64,000 bases of DNA from Homarus americanus (lineage: Eukaryota; Arthropoda; Malacostraca; Decapoda; Nephropidae). Positions 11,136 to 20,981 of the stretch are shown one piece after another. The notes below the pieces were generated by a model. The model did no database searches. It was not told the DNA's origin and worked only from the letters and a program-made list of their open reading frames with translations. The position numbers were made by a program, and so were the translations under genes. The stretch covers positions 147,501-211,500 of the forward strand of contig NW_024729730.1 in the NCBI RefSeq assembly GCF_018991925.1, given 5' to 3'. Numbering within the stretch: the stretch's first letter is position 1; each line of letters begins with the position of its first letter.

Positions 11136-12000
11136 TGCTCCTGCTTCTGCCAGTACTGAAGCTCTCGTCTGACATTTTCACCTTGTCCGTTTTTATCACT
11201 TTTCCTCTCCTCTCTTTTATCTGTTTTGTTTTCGTATGTATTTTCGTGGTTGGGTGTTATCTGAGGCGGGTATTTTTAGAGGATGTGATTGGTGGCTTGG
11301 AGGAGGAAGAGGGAGAAGAGGGGGGGAGAGGGAGATAAAGGGGGAAGAGGGAGAGAGAACGAATGAAAAAGCGAAAGTTTTAAATAGGTAAAGAAAGGAG
11401 AGAGAGGGAAGGAGGAAGAGACTGAATAAAAAAAGCGAGATTTTCAAACAAGTAGAGAAAGAGAAAGAGAAACAGAGTGTCGAAATAAGACGAAGAAAAG
11501 AAAATGTTTTTATAGGAGGAAAAAAGTTAGGGAAACTATTATTGCGGGGAAGAAAGTCCAAGAAGTACATTTTTCCCCGGTAAAATCTTCACGAAATTTA
11601 CTTCTGCTGGTAAATTCTCGATTTTTTTTTTATTCTTTCTCTTGACGAACTTTAGCGGGAAAATATTTGTAGCGGAAAAATTTCAAAGAAGAATCATTTC
11701 GTAAAAAATAGAAAGTTCGCGGTAGAATTTTCAAGCAATATCTTCACGAGGTTATTCTCAGCTGTATTTACTTGAAAAAAAATTACACCTTTATCTACGC
11801 TGTAAAATGATCATAGTATTTACACGGGAATTTTTTTTACGCGGTTATAGTCATCTATTGAAGGGAAATAAATAATGTCTCTAAAATTAGTTGAGTGGAA
11901 GCAAAAAATTGTTATGTGAAGAGTGTCCTAATTAGTGTGTTAGTAATTGTGTGTTGATTACCTGTGTGGGTGTGTTATTGTTGTTTTTATTGACAGGTGT
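11136..12000. other. Purine-rich then AT-rich spacer
   Basis: Positions 11280-11520 are GGGAGAGA-rich. From 11560 to 11890 the sequence is AT-rich, with recurring GGTAAA/TTTTC and GCGGGAAAATA or GCGGAAAAATT motifs that suggest a decayed repeat. No gene is seen. Confidence 0.6.
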
Positions 12001-12002
12001 AG

Positions 12003-12075
12003 GGAGAGAGAGAGAGAGAGAGAGAGCTTTACAAGATCAGCTTTTCAAAGGGTTAAGACGAACTCCGATTAAAGA

Positions 12076-12121
<46 letters not shown>

Positions 12122-12191
12122 AATCTCTTCAAAACAGACAGACAGCTATTCATACATACATACATACATACATACATACATACATACATAC
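12003..12191. repeat. (GA)n, (TG)n and (CATA)n microsatellites
   Basis: GA run at about 12005-12026, TG run at about 12077-12119 and CATA tetranucleotide run at about 12151-12191, separated by 20 to 50 bp of unique sequence. Confidence 0.95.
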
Positions 12192-12479
12192 AGCCAGGTG
12201 TTTTAATTAGTGAATTGGAAACGCGGTGGTGCTTCATCTAATAGAGACTTTACCTCACTCTCTCTCTCTCTCTCTCCTCCCCGTACCCCCTCTTCCCCCT
12301 CACCTCTCTTTCCCCCCACCTACCTCCCCTACCCTCTCTCTCCCCTCTCCTCCACCACCTCCCTAGTCTCTTCCTCTCGTCTCTCAGGTTCTCTCAGGTA
12401 GGATAAGAGGCAGTCTCCTCCCTCACCTGGAACTCAACTTTGCAACAATCAAATTTTCGCTTCGTTGGGAGGAAACTTA

Positions 12480-12835
12480 GTGGGGGGGAGGGGAGGGGAG
12501 GGGAGGGGAAGAGAGAGAAGGAGAGGGGGTGAGGTAGAGAGGAGAGAGAAGGAATGGAGTTAGTGGAAGGGGAGATTTGAAGGAAGGAAATGGGAGGAAG
12601 TATTATAGAGGGAAGGATTAGGAGGAAGGATTACGAGGTAAACAAGTAGGATACGATGAAGAAGACAGAGAAAAAAAGGGGAAGGAGGGATGAGAAGAGG
12701 AGAGGATTTGAAAGAGAGAGAGAGAGAAGATTAGAAACGTAGGGAGGAGGGAAGAAGAGAATTGAAAGGAGAAAAAAAAGGAGAAAGAGGGAGGAGGAAA
12801 CAAAGGAAAGAAATGTCCGTGGGGAGAGAGAGACT
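12480..12835. repeat. Polypurine tract
   Basis: Starts with GGGGA repeats (12481-12510) and continues as GGAAGGA/GAGAGA. Almost no pyrimidine appears for about 350 bp on the plus strand. Confidence 0.85.
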
Positions 12836-12922
12836 GACTGGCTCACTTCCTCCCCTCCCTCCCTCCTCCCCCCCCCCCTCCCTCCCCTCCCTCCTCCCCT
12901 CCTCCCTCCCCTCCCTCCTCCC
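12836..12922. repeat. CCTCC polypyrimidine tract
   Basis: An abrupt switch from the preceding purine tract to CCCTCCCTCCTCC, giving purine/pyrimidine mirror symmetry with the GGGGA repeats upstream. Confidence 0.85.
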
Positions 12923-13054
12923 ATATTTTTCGTAATAAGATGATTTTTTGGGGTAACTTTAAAAATTCACATAATTTAACTAGTTTAATTATGGGCGGTA
13001 ATGACTAGATGTGTGTTGGTGTGTGTCTTTTGTGTGCATTGAAGGCAGCGATGT

Positions 13055-13285
13055 GGAAGCAGGGATGTGAGAGGCAGGGATGTGAAGCAGAGATGTGGGG
13101 AGCAGAGATGTGAGAGGCAGGGATGTAAACAGAGGAGATGTGAGGGAGCAGGGATGTGAGGCAGCGATGTGGGGCAGGGATGTGAAGAGCAGAGATGTGA
13201 GGCAGGATGTGAGGCTTGGGGACCAGCAGTGAGATGTGAGGCAGGAGGATGTGAGGCAGGGATGTGAAGCAGAGATGTGAGGCAT
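13055..13285. repeat. About 13-bp minisatellite (GCAGGGATGTGAG)
   Basis: About 15 to 17 units of GCAGGGATGTGAG or GCAGAGATGTGAG with variable spacing. Confidence 0.88.
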
Positions 13286-13309
13286 TATAATTGATGTAAT
13301 TTTGTAGTT

Positions 13310-13740
13310 ATGTGGAGGAGGGGAGGGAGATAGGAAGAGAAAGGAGAAGGAAAAGAGAGTAGGAGGTGATAGGGTGAGAAGATGGAAGGGAGGGAAGGAG
13401 AGAGAGAAAGAGAGAGAAGGAAGAAGGGAGAGAGGGAGGTAATGAAGGATGGTTTTAGGGAGACGAGGGAGAGAAAGGGAGGAAGGGGGGATGGATAGAA
13501 TTTATTAGAGAGGGAAGGTGTGAAGAGGGAGAAAAGAAAAGGGGGAGGTTGTTAGGGAGAGAAATGAGGGAGGGGGAAGCGCAAAATTTCCCTCAAAAAC
13601 ATATTATTTGCCTTAAGCAAAACAAAAATCCCCTAAAGCACAGAAAATTTCCCTAAAATTTAAGAAAAATTCCCTAAAGTAAAATATTCTCTGTTAAGAA
13701 AAGGTAGAAAATCCCCCAACAAAAGCCACCTGTTGAGCTA
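13310..13740. repeat. Polypurine block followed by TTTCCCTAAA repeats
   Basis: Positions 13310-13580 are GGGAGAGA-rich. From 13580 to 13710 the motif AAATTTCCCTAAA recurs about five times in AT-rich sequence, related in style to the block at 14.9-15.2 kb. Confidence 0.7.
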
Positions 13741-13811
13741 CAAAAATGTCAACAAAAGCCGTGGTCCTCTTGAGCTGGTGGAGGGCCGGGCACCTGAGCC
13801 TTACCTGAGAC

Positions 13812-13814
13812 AAC

Positions 13815-13863
<49 letters not shown>

Positions 13864-13985
13864 GCTATAGCAACAACAAATATAACAACAACAATAACAA
13901 CACTAGTAACAAAAGCTCCAATAACAACTACAATAACAACAACAATATTAACAACAGCAAGAGAACAAATAACAAAAACACACAA
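13812..13985. repeat. (AAT)n microsatellite with ACAACA decay
   Basis: Perfect ATA/AAT run at about 13814-13861, then a degenerate CAATAACAAC tract. Confidence 0.95.
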
Positions 13986-14061
13986 GGGATTTATTCTAGT
14001 ATACCGTAATGATATATTCTTATACTCAAAACAAGAATATATATAATTAAACCAAATATTT

Positions 14062-14271
14062 CTATACAGCCAAAAGAGAAAGCCTTATAAAATCACGTAT
14101 AACGGACCCTCGATATAACGTATACTTTCGTCTCTACATGAAGGAGGTTTCACATCTAATATTCCCTCGATATAACGGAATTTCCTCTCCATATAGTCCG
14201 CTAAATAGAGGGTATATTGCTATAACGTTTAGGAATATTGACGTATTAGGTCAAGGGGGATATACTGTATA
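14062..14271. mobile_element. Probable non-autonomous Tigger/pogo-like (Tc1/mariner) MITE
   Basis: The segment begins CTATACAG (14062) and ends with the exact reverse complement CTGTATAG (14264-14271), so TA dinucleotides flank CAG...CTG termini. Inside, CCCTCGATATAACG occurs twice in direct order (about 14107 and 14165). CTAAATAGAGGGTATATT (about 14201) forms an imperfect inverted partner. The phrase ACCCTCGATATAACGGA is typical of the terminal repeats of pogo/Tigger-type transposons. At about 205 bp there is no transposase. The termini beyond 8 bp match poorly, so the exact ends are uncertain. Confidence 0.45.
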
Positions 14272-14279
14272 GCTGTAAG

Positions 14280-14585
14280 ACCCTAAGATTTAATCCACAG
14301 TAAAAAAAATAAATAATTAACTGGGTCGGTAACTGAGAGAAAACGGACATGAGGTTGAGGGGTGACTTAACTAACTCTATGTTTCTTTTACGAGAGAGAG
14401 AGATTAAAGATATAGATAGAGAGGATTAAATATACAGAAACTTGGAAGATAAAGATATAGTGAGAGAGTTAACGATACAGAAAGATAAAAAGAGAGAGAG
14501 AAACAGGGGAGAGAGAGAGGTCAGTGGGGCCGGCGGCTGAACCGGAAATTGCTATAAATGATTAATGAGGGGCCCTTCTCACTGT
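14280..14585. other. Spacer with short GA-rich stretches
   Basis: AGAGAGAG and GATAAAGATATAG-like low-complexity sequence. No gene or structured element seen. Confidence 0.55.
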
Positions 14586-14587
14586 GA

Positions 14588-14845
14588 ACTAGGGGGTGTA
14601 GGTAGGTGGTGTATGGGAGTGTAGGTGGGTAGTGTACAGTAGGTGGGTGGTGTAGGTGGGTGGTAGTGTGGGCGGTGGTGTTAGTGGGTGTGTAGGTGGT
14701 GATGGTGTAGGGGTAGTGTAGGTGGTGGTGTAGGTAGGTGGGTAGTGTAGGTAGGTGGTGGTTTAGGTGGGTGGTGTAGGTAGGTGGGGTGGTGTAGGTG
14801 GGTGGTGTAGGTAGGTGGGTGGTGGGTGTATGTGAGTGATGGATA
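14588..14845. repeat. Minisatellite of GTAGGTGGGTGGT units
   Basis: Irregular 12 to 20 bp units (GTAGGTAGGTGG, GTGTAGGTGGGTG). Open frames on the minus strand encode only Thr/His/Pro low-complexity peptides. Confidence 0.85.
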
Positions 14846-14894
14846 GGTGGAGGGAGGGGAGATGCAGCTATATAGGGAGTAATTGAAACTAGAC

Positions 14895-15205
14895 TCATAA
14901 ATCCTCATAGAAAATTCTCTACGTATCACTAAATTATCCTTATACATAGATGAATTTTCCCTACACTGCTGACTTTTTTCCCCTGCACAATAATTATTTT
15001 TTCCCTGCATAAGACTAAATTTTCCCTACACAAAGCTGGAAAATTCCCTACAAAAGGCGAAATTTCCCTACACAAGACTAAATTTTCCCTACACAAGACC
15101 GTAAATTTACCTACATAAGACTAATACAAGAATAGAAATTTCCCTACCAAAGACTAATTTCCCCGACATAAAACTAAATCTTCCCTTAGACAAGACTGAC
15201 ATTTC
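14895..15205. repeat. Degenerate AATTTTCCCTACA repeat
   Basis: AAATTTTCCCTACACAAGAC recurs about nine to ten times at roughly 21 to 35 bp spacing, with deletions and substitutions. It is a decayed AT-rich minisatellite. Confidence 0.8.
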
Positions 15206-15400
15206 CCCGAGGTGATGAATAATTATGAGCGATATTTTGTGACGGTAAAAATAACTCTAGTTGGTGTTGGTAGCTCCGGAGTGAGACACATGAGCAATAA
15301 ATTGGTATCATGTCTCAGGTGACAGTTTTTTACCTCACCATCGGGCTGACAGGATTCTCGATGCTGTCAGTGAGTTCCTTAAGACTTCTGGTGGGTGAGA

Positions 15401-15425
15401 GACAGACAGACAGACAGACATAGAG
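15401..15425. repeat. (GACA)n microsatellite
   Basis: Short GACA tetranucleotide run. Confidence 0.9.
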
Positions 15426-15461
15426 AGACAGGGGGGTAGATGTTAGAGTGTGTGAGTGACT

Positions 15462-16312
15462 TGCTTACTCGAATACTCATTCACTAATACTCTTATTCAT
15501 TCACTTATACTCCTATTCATTCACTTATACTCTTATTCATTCACTTATACACTTATTCATTCACTTATACACTTATTCATTCACTTATACTCTTATTCAC
15601 TTATACACTTATTCATTCACTTATACTCTTATTCATTCACTTATACTCTTATTCATTTACTTATACTCTTATTCATTCACTTATACTCTTATTCATTCAC
15701 TTATACTCCTATTCATTCACTTATACTCTTATTCATTCACTTATACACTTATTCATTCACTTATACACTTATTCATTCACTTATACTTTTATTCACTTAT
15801 ACACTTATTCATTCACTTATACACTATTCATTCACTTATACACTTATTCATTCACTTATACTCTTATTCATTCACTTATACTCTTATTCATTCACTTATA
15901 CTCTTATTCATTCACTTATACTCTTATTCATTCACTTATACTCTTATTCATTCACTTATACTCTTATTCATTCACTTATACTCTTATTCATTCACTTATA
16001 CTCTTATTCATTCACTTATACTCTTATTCATTCACTTATACTCTTATTCATTCACTTATACTCCTATTCATTCACTTATACTCTTATTCATTCACTTATC
16101 CTCTTATTCATTCACTTATACTCTTATTCATTCACTTATACTCTTATTCATTCACTTATACTCTTATTCATTCACTTATACTCTTATTCATTCACTTATC
16201 CTCTTATTCATTCACTTATACACTTATTCATTCACTTATACTCTTATTCGTTCACTTATACTCTTATTCATTCACTTATACTCTTATTCATTCACTTATA
16301 ATCACTCACTCA
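15462..16312. repeat. 850-bp, 20-bp minisatellite (ATTCATTCACTTATACTCTT)
   Basis: About 42 tandem copies, with an exact 20-bp period over hundreds of bases. Variants are mainly ACTCTT, ACACTT or ACTCCT. Because 20 is 2 modulo 3, all three plus frames are used in turn and yield one 20-residue peptide cycle. This explains the 281-codon hydrophobic open frame, so it should not be called a membrane protein. Confidence 0.97.
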
Positions 16313-16530
16313 CTCACATACAGTCTTTCAAAAGTAAAAATATATATATTGTAGTGACAAATACTTTCATATTTCATTCCTATTACAAACAATTACTTAT
16401 ACTTTCATCGTATATGTAAAAAAAAATCCATATACTTTTAAACTTTTCGAAGGTCAACTTCTTCGAATGTCCAATAAACTTTCACTCGGATTTTCTTTAT
16501 TGTCTTGATTTTATTAATAAACTTTTTTTG
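16313..16530. other. AT-rich spacer
   Basis: Unique AT-rich DNA with no feature seen. Confidence 0.5.
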
Positions 16531-16534
16531 GGAG

Positions 16535-16627
16535 TAGGTTAGGTTAGATTAGGTTAGGTTAGGTTAGGTTAGGTTAGGTTAGGTTAGGTTAGGTTAGGTT
16601 AGGTTAGGTTAGGTTAGGTTAAGTTAG
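16535..16627 (+). repeat. Interstitial telomere-type (TTAGG)n array
   Basis: About 17 to 18 tandem TTAGG pentamers (GGTTAGGTTAGG), with one GATT variant near the start. TTAGG is the ancestral arthropod telomere repeat. The array is internal, flanked by AT-rich DNA and a (CT)n run. Confidence 0.95.
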
Positions 16628-16643
16628 AGAATTGTGTCTGTTT

Positions 16644-16648
<5 letters not shown>

Positions 16649-16680
<32 letters not shown>

Positions 16681-16745
16681 TTGCCTGACCAAGACCACTA
16701 CTGTACCTCCACAAGCGTTTAACCTCCTCTCTCTCTCTCTCTTAA
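16649..16745. repeat. (CT)n microsatellites
   Basis: CT runs at about 16649-16679 and 16728-16743, with TTTAACCTCC and TTAACCTCC around the second. Confidence 0.9.
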
Positions 16746-16807
16746 CCTCCACACTACTACCTGACGTTTATTGGCCTCGTACCTCCTGGGATATATAACC
16801 ATCTTAC

Positions 16808-16895
16808 CGACAACACCTCCCCACCCACTTCCCCCTCCCCACCCACCTCCCCCTCCCCACCCACCTCCCCCTCCCCACCCACAACCACCTCCCAC
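16808..16895. repeat. 18-bp minisatellite (ACCCACCTCCCCCTCCCC)
   Basis: Four near-identical 18-bp units, C-rich on the plus strand. Confidence 0.9.
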
Positions 16896-17147
16896 TCCCC
16901 CACCTCCTTAACCCTCTGCTCTAGCGTCACCTTCACTATTTTTTCTTGGAGGTGAATCGACTTGTTAAGCTAGGCAGGTGTCGCTTTGGCTCTTGCATGT
17001 CGAGACCAGATTTTCGTAGCCGAGGTGTCAACAAATGCGGCTCCTGTGTTAAGGGATATCAGAGTCTCGTAAGCAGCTGCTGCCTCTGACGTGTAGGATA
17101 GGGGAGGTGAGGGGGGGGGGACAGTGGGTCATTTGGCGGTGTGGAGG

Positions 17148-17272
17148 TGAGGTTAGGTTAGGTTAGGTTAGGTTAGGTTAGGTTAGGTTAGGTTAGGTTA
17201 GGTTAGGTGTACTTAAGTTAGTTTAGGTTAAGATCTATTGACTGGGTAAAGTTAGGTTAGGTTAGGATTTTA
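17148..17272 (+). repeat. Interstitial (TTAGG)n array with decayed right edge
   Basis: About 12 clean TTAGG units (17150-17208), then GTTTAGGTTAAG and a short GTTAGGTTAGG remnant at 17251-17267. Confidence 0.93.
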
Positions 17273-17363
17273 TTATATTGGAGTCCATTTCACCAGTCAG
17301 CATCTGTTAAAAGGTCAGACGGAAAATAGGGTCATTTAGAGGACAGAAGCCCCCCCCTCTAGG

Positions 17364-17364
<1 letters not shown>

Positions 17365-17431
<67 letters not shown>
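17365..17431. repeat. (AC)n microsatellite
   Basis: Perfect AC run of about 67 bp. Confidence 0.98.
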
Positions 17432-17432
<1 letters not shown>

Positions 17433-17571
17433 ATCAGGTCTGGCCACTGTTGACTCTAGCTGAGAATGTGCCTAAAATGCTGAGGCTGCCACTGTCGAAT
17501 AGGAAAAAAATATTATGTTATTAATAAAAGAATAACATATTCCTTTACAGTACCTGGAGAGGCTGTTAGTT

Positions 17572-17935
17572 GTGGGAGGTGTTGAAGGGAGGAGAGGGAG
17601 GTAGAAGGGAGATGGGGGGTGTGGGAGGATGAGGAGGGAGGAGGAGGAGGCAGAGGTGAAGGAAGAGGAAGGTGAACAATGGAGGAGGAGGAGGGGGGGG
17701 GGTGTGGGAGAGGATGAGAAGAGGGCAGGTAGAGGTGGAGGAGGAGAGGTGGGGGGGGGTGTGGGGAGCTGAGGTGGGGAAGGAAGAGAAGGGAGGGTGT
17801 GAGGGGGGTGAGGAGGAGGGGGGGTGACAGGAAGGGTGTGGGAGGTAGAGTGGGAGGTGAAGTGAAGTGAAGGAGAAGAGGAATGACAGGCAGTGTGTGG
17901 GAGGTGGAATAGAGAAGAAAGATGGTGGGAGGGCT
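17572..17935. repeat. Polypurine GGAGG/GTGGGAGG tract
   Basis: Plus strand is purine-rich with GTGTGGGAGG recurring. The minus strand has a 200-codon Pro/Ser-rich open frame that reflects composition only. Confidence 0.85.
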
Positions 17936-18092
17936 AACGTAGGTGGAGGAGGAGAACGTGGAAAGTTAGACCAAAAGCAAGATGGATAAACACCGTGAAA
18001 AGAGATCTGGAAGTGAGTGAAGGGCGGATGACAGCAGGAGAGGGAGAAGGATTGTGGAGTTGGCAGAGTGGTGTGTGGCGTGATGAAATGAA

Positions 18093-18093
<1 letters not shown>

Positions 18094-18149
<56 letters not shown>
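18094..18149. repeat. (TG)n microsatellite
   Basis: Perfect TG run. Confidence 0.98.
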
Positions 18150-18150
<1 letters not shown>

Positions 18151-18347
18151 AACACGCACAACATTACACAGACTTTTCACAAACCAATTAGACTTCTGTT
18201 CATTATAGAAGAGGGACTCCTACACTTCAAGTCTTTTATACAAACTTTTTTCTTCTCCTTTTCTTGTTCTTCATATTTTCTTATCTACCTTGTTCTTAAA
18301 ATTCGAATTTCATTCCATGTTTCTCTTCTCATGGTCTAGGTCTATGT

Positions 18348-18349
<2 letters not shown>

Positions 18350-18388
<39 letters not shown>
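18350..18388. repeat. (CA)n microsatellite
   Basis: Perfect CA run. Confidence 0.98.
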
Positions 18389-18390
<2 letters not shown>

Positions 18391-18492
18391 TGGACCTGGC
18401 ATCATCATTTGGACCAATTAGGAAGGTGAGGGCGACTGAGTGAGTTAATGTGGCGTCATGGTCTTTGATCTCACCGCGGTAGTGTACAAGTG

Positions 18493-18597
<105 letters not shown>

Positions 18598-18618
18598 TAT
18601 ATGTTGTTCTATAAACAT

Positions 18619-18650
18619 GTGTGTGTGTGTGTGTGTGTGTATGTGTGTGT
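18619..18650. repeat. (TG)n tract at the 3' junction of LINE copy B
   Basis: TG run with one TATG interruption, immediately abutting the AAT tail of the minus-strand LINE. Confidence 0.9.
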
Positions 18651-19205
18651 AATAATAATAATAATTAACGGTTTATTGAAAGAGCATGGCAGCCAGAAGA
18701 TTGAAAATATACGGTTACATAATTGGGGAATGGGTCTCTTGATTGACAAATAATATACAAGTAACATAAGTGATACAAATATGATATATAATAACTATGT
18801 GGGGAGAAGGTCATACTACATTACTACAGGGCATTTCAACATAGTGACAGTGCAAAAAAGTAAGATTGACTGGGAGTGAATACACTGGTTGATTACAAGT
18901 TATTGATAATTTTTACAATGGTTGGGACTGGGCTGTTCTCATAGCAATCAGTACGTGCTCGTATGGGCTGGATGCGGTTGTGGTGTCAAATAACAATTCG
19001 CGGACGAGGGATCTCGGGTGGTAGTAGGAGCCGGTGTCGAGGATGGTGCAGAAGCTTCTCACCAAATTTGCAGATGAGGTCGTGGTGATGGTCAGAGAGA
19101 GCCGAGAGGGTTGGTATGTTGAGCGCTTCGTGATATGTGGAGTAGGAAGGGGAGAGAATAATCTTGCGTGCCCTCTTTTCCACTTTTTCTAGTTGTTTAC
19201 GTTGT
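18651..19205 (-). mobile_element. 5'-truncated LINE copy B (non-LTR retrotransposon)
   Basis: Read on the minus strand, this is the last part of a LINE reverse-transcriptase ORF, an approximately 350-bp 3' region and a short (ATT)n tail (plus-strand AATAAT at 18651-18664). It matches copy A at 45.84-46.37 kb almost base for base. The main differences are scattered substitutions and an 8-base duplication in the 3' UTR (GTAATGTA). The 5' end is truncated near 19205, inside a TG-rich tract. I assign it to the CR1/L2/Jockey-type non-LTR group from the protein. The clade is not settled. Confidence 0.88.
18986..19200 (-). pseudogene. LINE ORF2 C-terminal fragment, copy B
   Basis: About 70 codons read LEKVEKRARKIILSPSYST, then SDHHHDLICKFGEKLL, which is the conserved tail of many invertebrate LINE ORF2 proteins downstream of the RT domain. 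The frame ends at TGA (18988-18986), where copy A keeps CGA (46037-46039). The polymerase core is absent, so the product cannot be functional. Confidence 0.85.
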
Positions 19206-19365
19206 GTTTGTGTGTGTGTGTCTGTCTGTCTGCCTGTCTTTGTCTGTTTTGTTGTTTGTCGTGTTTTTATCTGTCTTACAGTCTACATGTCTTTGTATGC
19301 CTTTCTGTCTTGCTGTCTACCTGTCTTTCTCTCTTGCTATCTATTTATCTGTCTGTCTGTTACGT
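19205..19365. repeat. TG tract and degenerate (TCTG)n
   Basis: A TGTGTG run at 19205-19220 is followed by TCTGTCTGCCTGTCTT-like sequence decaying to about 19365. This is the 5' flank of LINE copy B. Confidence 0.85.
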
Positions 19366-19419
19366 TTCCAAGACAGTCTTTCATCAGGGATATCCTACAT
19401 CAACCTCTGTAAGGATTAA

Positions 19420-20190
19420 GGATCTGAATAATTAAAACACTATGGGGCGGGCGGCGGGCGGTGAACATAATATCCTTGTACTTGGTTTACGATGCCAGAC
19501 AAAAATTACACTTTCTTCTCAACCACCACAAAGGAGAGAGGAATATTGATGACAGTATTAACATCAAACGGTCTGGGATTAAAATGGAATTTACATAACT
19601 GATAAAGATATATGAAGAGAGGAGAAGGGTTCTTTTGAGGGGGGTTTATTGTATTACTGATTTATGGATTGTTTTAATTAGTAGAAATAAAATTCGTTTT
19701 TTTTTGTATATTTTATGTAATTTTGGGGATTTTCTAAGTTTAATGCTATTGATTAGTACTACCCCCTTCTTCCTCCTTCTTTTTTTCTCTCTCTCTCTCT
19801 CCCTTCTTCCCCCTTCCCCTCCCTCTCTTTCTCCTTCTCCCCCTTCTCCCCATCCCCATCCCCCCCCTACCCCTCCCCCTAACTATACCAAGGACTTCAA
19901 TGGGAATACGCTTATAACACCTGTGGTCTATCCCTCGTCAAATGGACACGACAGATAACCTCACACCTGACAGCTATATTATAAATAGTTAAAAAAGAAT
20001 CAATAAAGATGAATGAGGAATCTTGAATTATATGCCATTTGATAACTATTACATAATTTTCTCGTCTTATTTTTATTGGATCGTTTCTTTGAGTTATTCC
20101 GGTTGGTATTGTCATGTTGGCTTTGGTTATGTACACCTTATATCCTAAGTAGGTTGGTGAGGGAATGTGGAGGAAGTATGGTAGGTGTTG
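19420..20190. other. Spacer with a short polypyrimidine tract
   Basis: Positions 19760-19880 are C/T-rich (CCCTTCTCCC). The rest is unique AT-rich DNA. No gene seen. Confidence 0.55.
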
Positions 20191-20242
20191 TGATGGCTCT
20201 CTCTCTCAGACCACAGGCTCTGCGTAGTGTGCAGAGCCATCA
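20191..20242. repeat. Nested inverted repeat (hairpin)
   Basis: GGCTCTGC (20216-20223) and GCAGAGCC (20231-20238) form a perfect 8-bp stem with a 7-base loop. A second copy of the arm, TGATGGCTCT (20191-20200), is complementary to AGAGCCATCA (20233-20242), so two alternative hairpins compete. Confidence 0.8.
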
Positions 20243-20314
20243 GCTGCCGTAATGTCCGCCATTATCTTCATGACAGCTTTGATAGCCTGCTATTATGTCA
20301 AGTAAAGTTTTTAT

Positions 20315-20545
20315 TCCAGGAAAGCTTCCCCCACGTCCTCACCTCCTGCTCTTGTCTGGATGACATAGCACCGTGTAGGTTCATGCTATATACTTAGGTG
20401 ATTTTTGTTCCCAGGAGAGCCTCGGTCTCCTCCTCTCCTAATGCTGTGGCCACGGCTACATAGCACCGTGCTGGCTCTTAATGCTAATTGGATGTTGCTA
20501 ATCCCAGGAGAGCCTCCGCCACGACCTCTCCTCCTTTTGGCTTCT
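20315..20545. repeat. Three diverged tandem units of about 95 bp
   Basis: TCCAGGAAAGC, CCCAGGAGAGCCTCGGTC and CCCAGGAGAGCCTCCGCC head three successive units. Units 1 and 2 also share ACATAGCACCGTG followed by a TTCATGCTA or TTAATGCTA segment. This is an old tandem duplication of unknown identity. Confidence 0.7.
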
Positions 20546-20732
20546 TACGAAATATTATCACATCGCTACTAACTTAATGGTTCTGAGAGCGGTAAAACTC
20601 TCTGGTCTTTATCAATTACATCTGGCAACATAAACTGAAATACTGAATTGTTTCCGTCCAGTGCAAGAAACTCAACACAATATCTTTTAGTGGAAGAACT
20701 ACTGCAAGAATTCGGGTTTATTTGTATTTGCA

Positions 20733-20733
<1 letters not shown>

Positions 20734-20770
<37 letters not shown>
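20734..20770. repeat. (CA)n microsatellite
   Basis: Perfect CA run. Confidence 0.97.
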
Positions 20771-20772
<2 letters not shown>

Positions 20773-20928
20773 CAACTGCCTATCAAGGTAACGTTCATGG
20801 GTGGTTTAAGAGCACCTCAGGGTGGGGTATAGTTCCAGGTGGGAAAAAGAGGAGTATTAAAAGTGGAGACGCCAGGTAATTATGCCAGGCTAATTTGTGA
20901 AGGACTTTTACATCAGCTTTTGTTGTGT

Positions 20929-20936
20929 TGATACGC

Positions 20937-20981
<45 letters not shown>

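Noticed and set aside
15456..16301. 281-codon hydrophobic frame that looks like a multi-pass membrane protein
   Set aside because: It is the translation of an exact 20-bp tandem repeat cycling through three frames.
16535..16627. A real chromosome end
   Set aside because: Only about 18 units, flanked by unrelated sequence on both sides, with both orientations present in the window.
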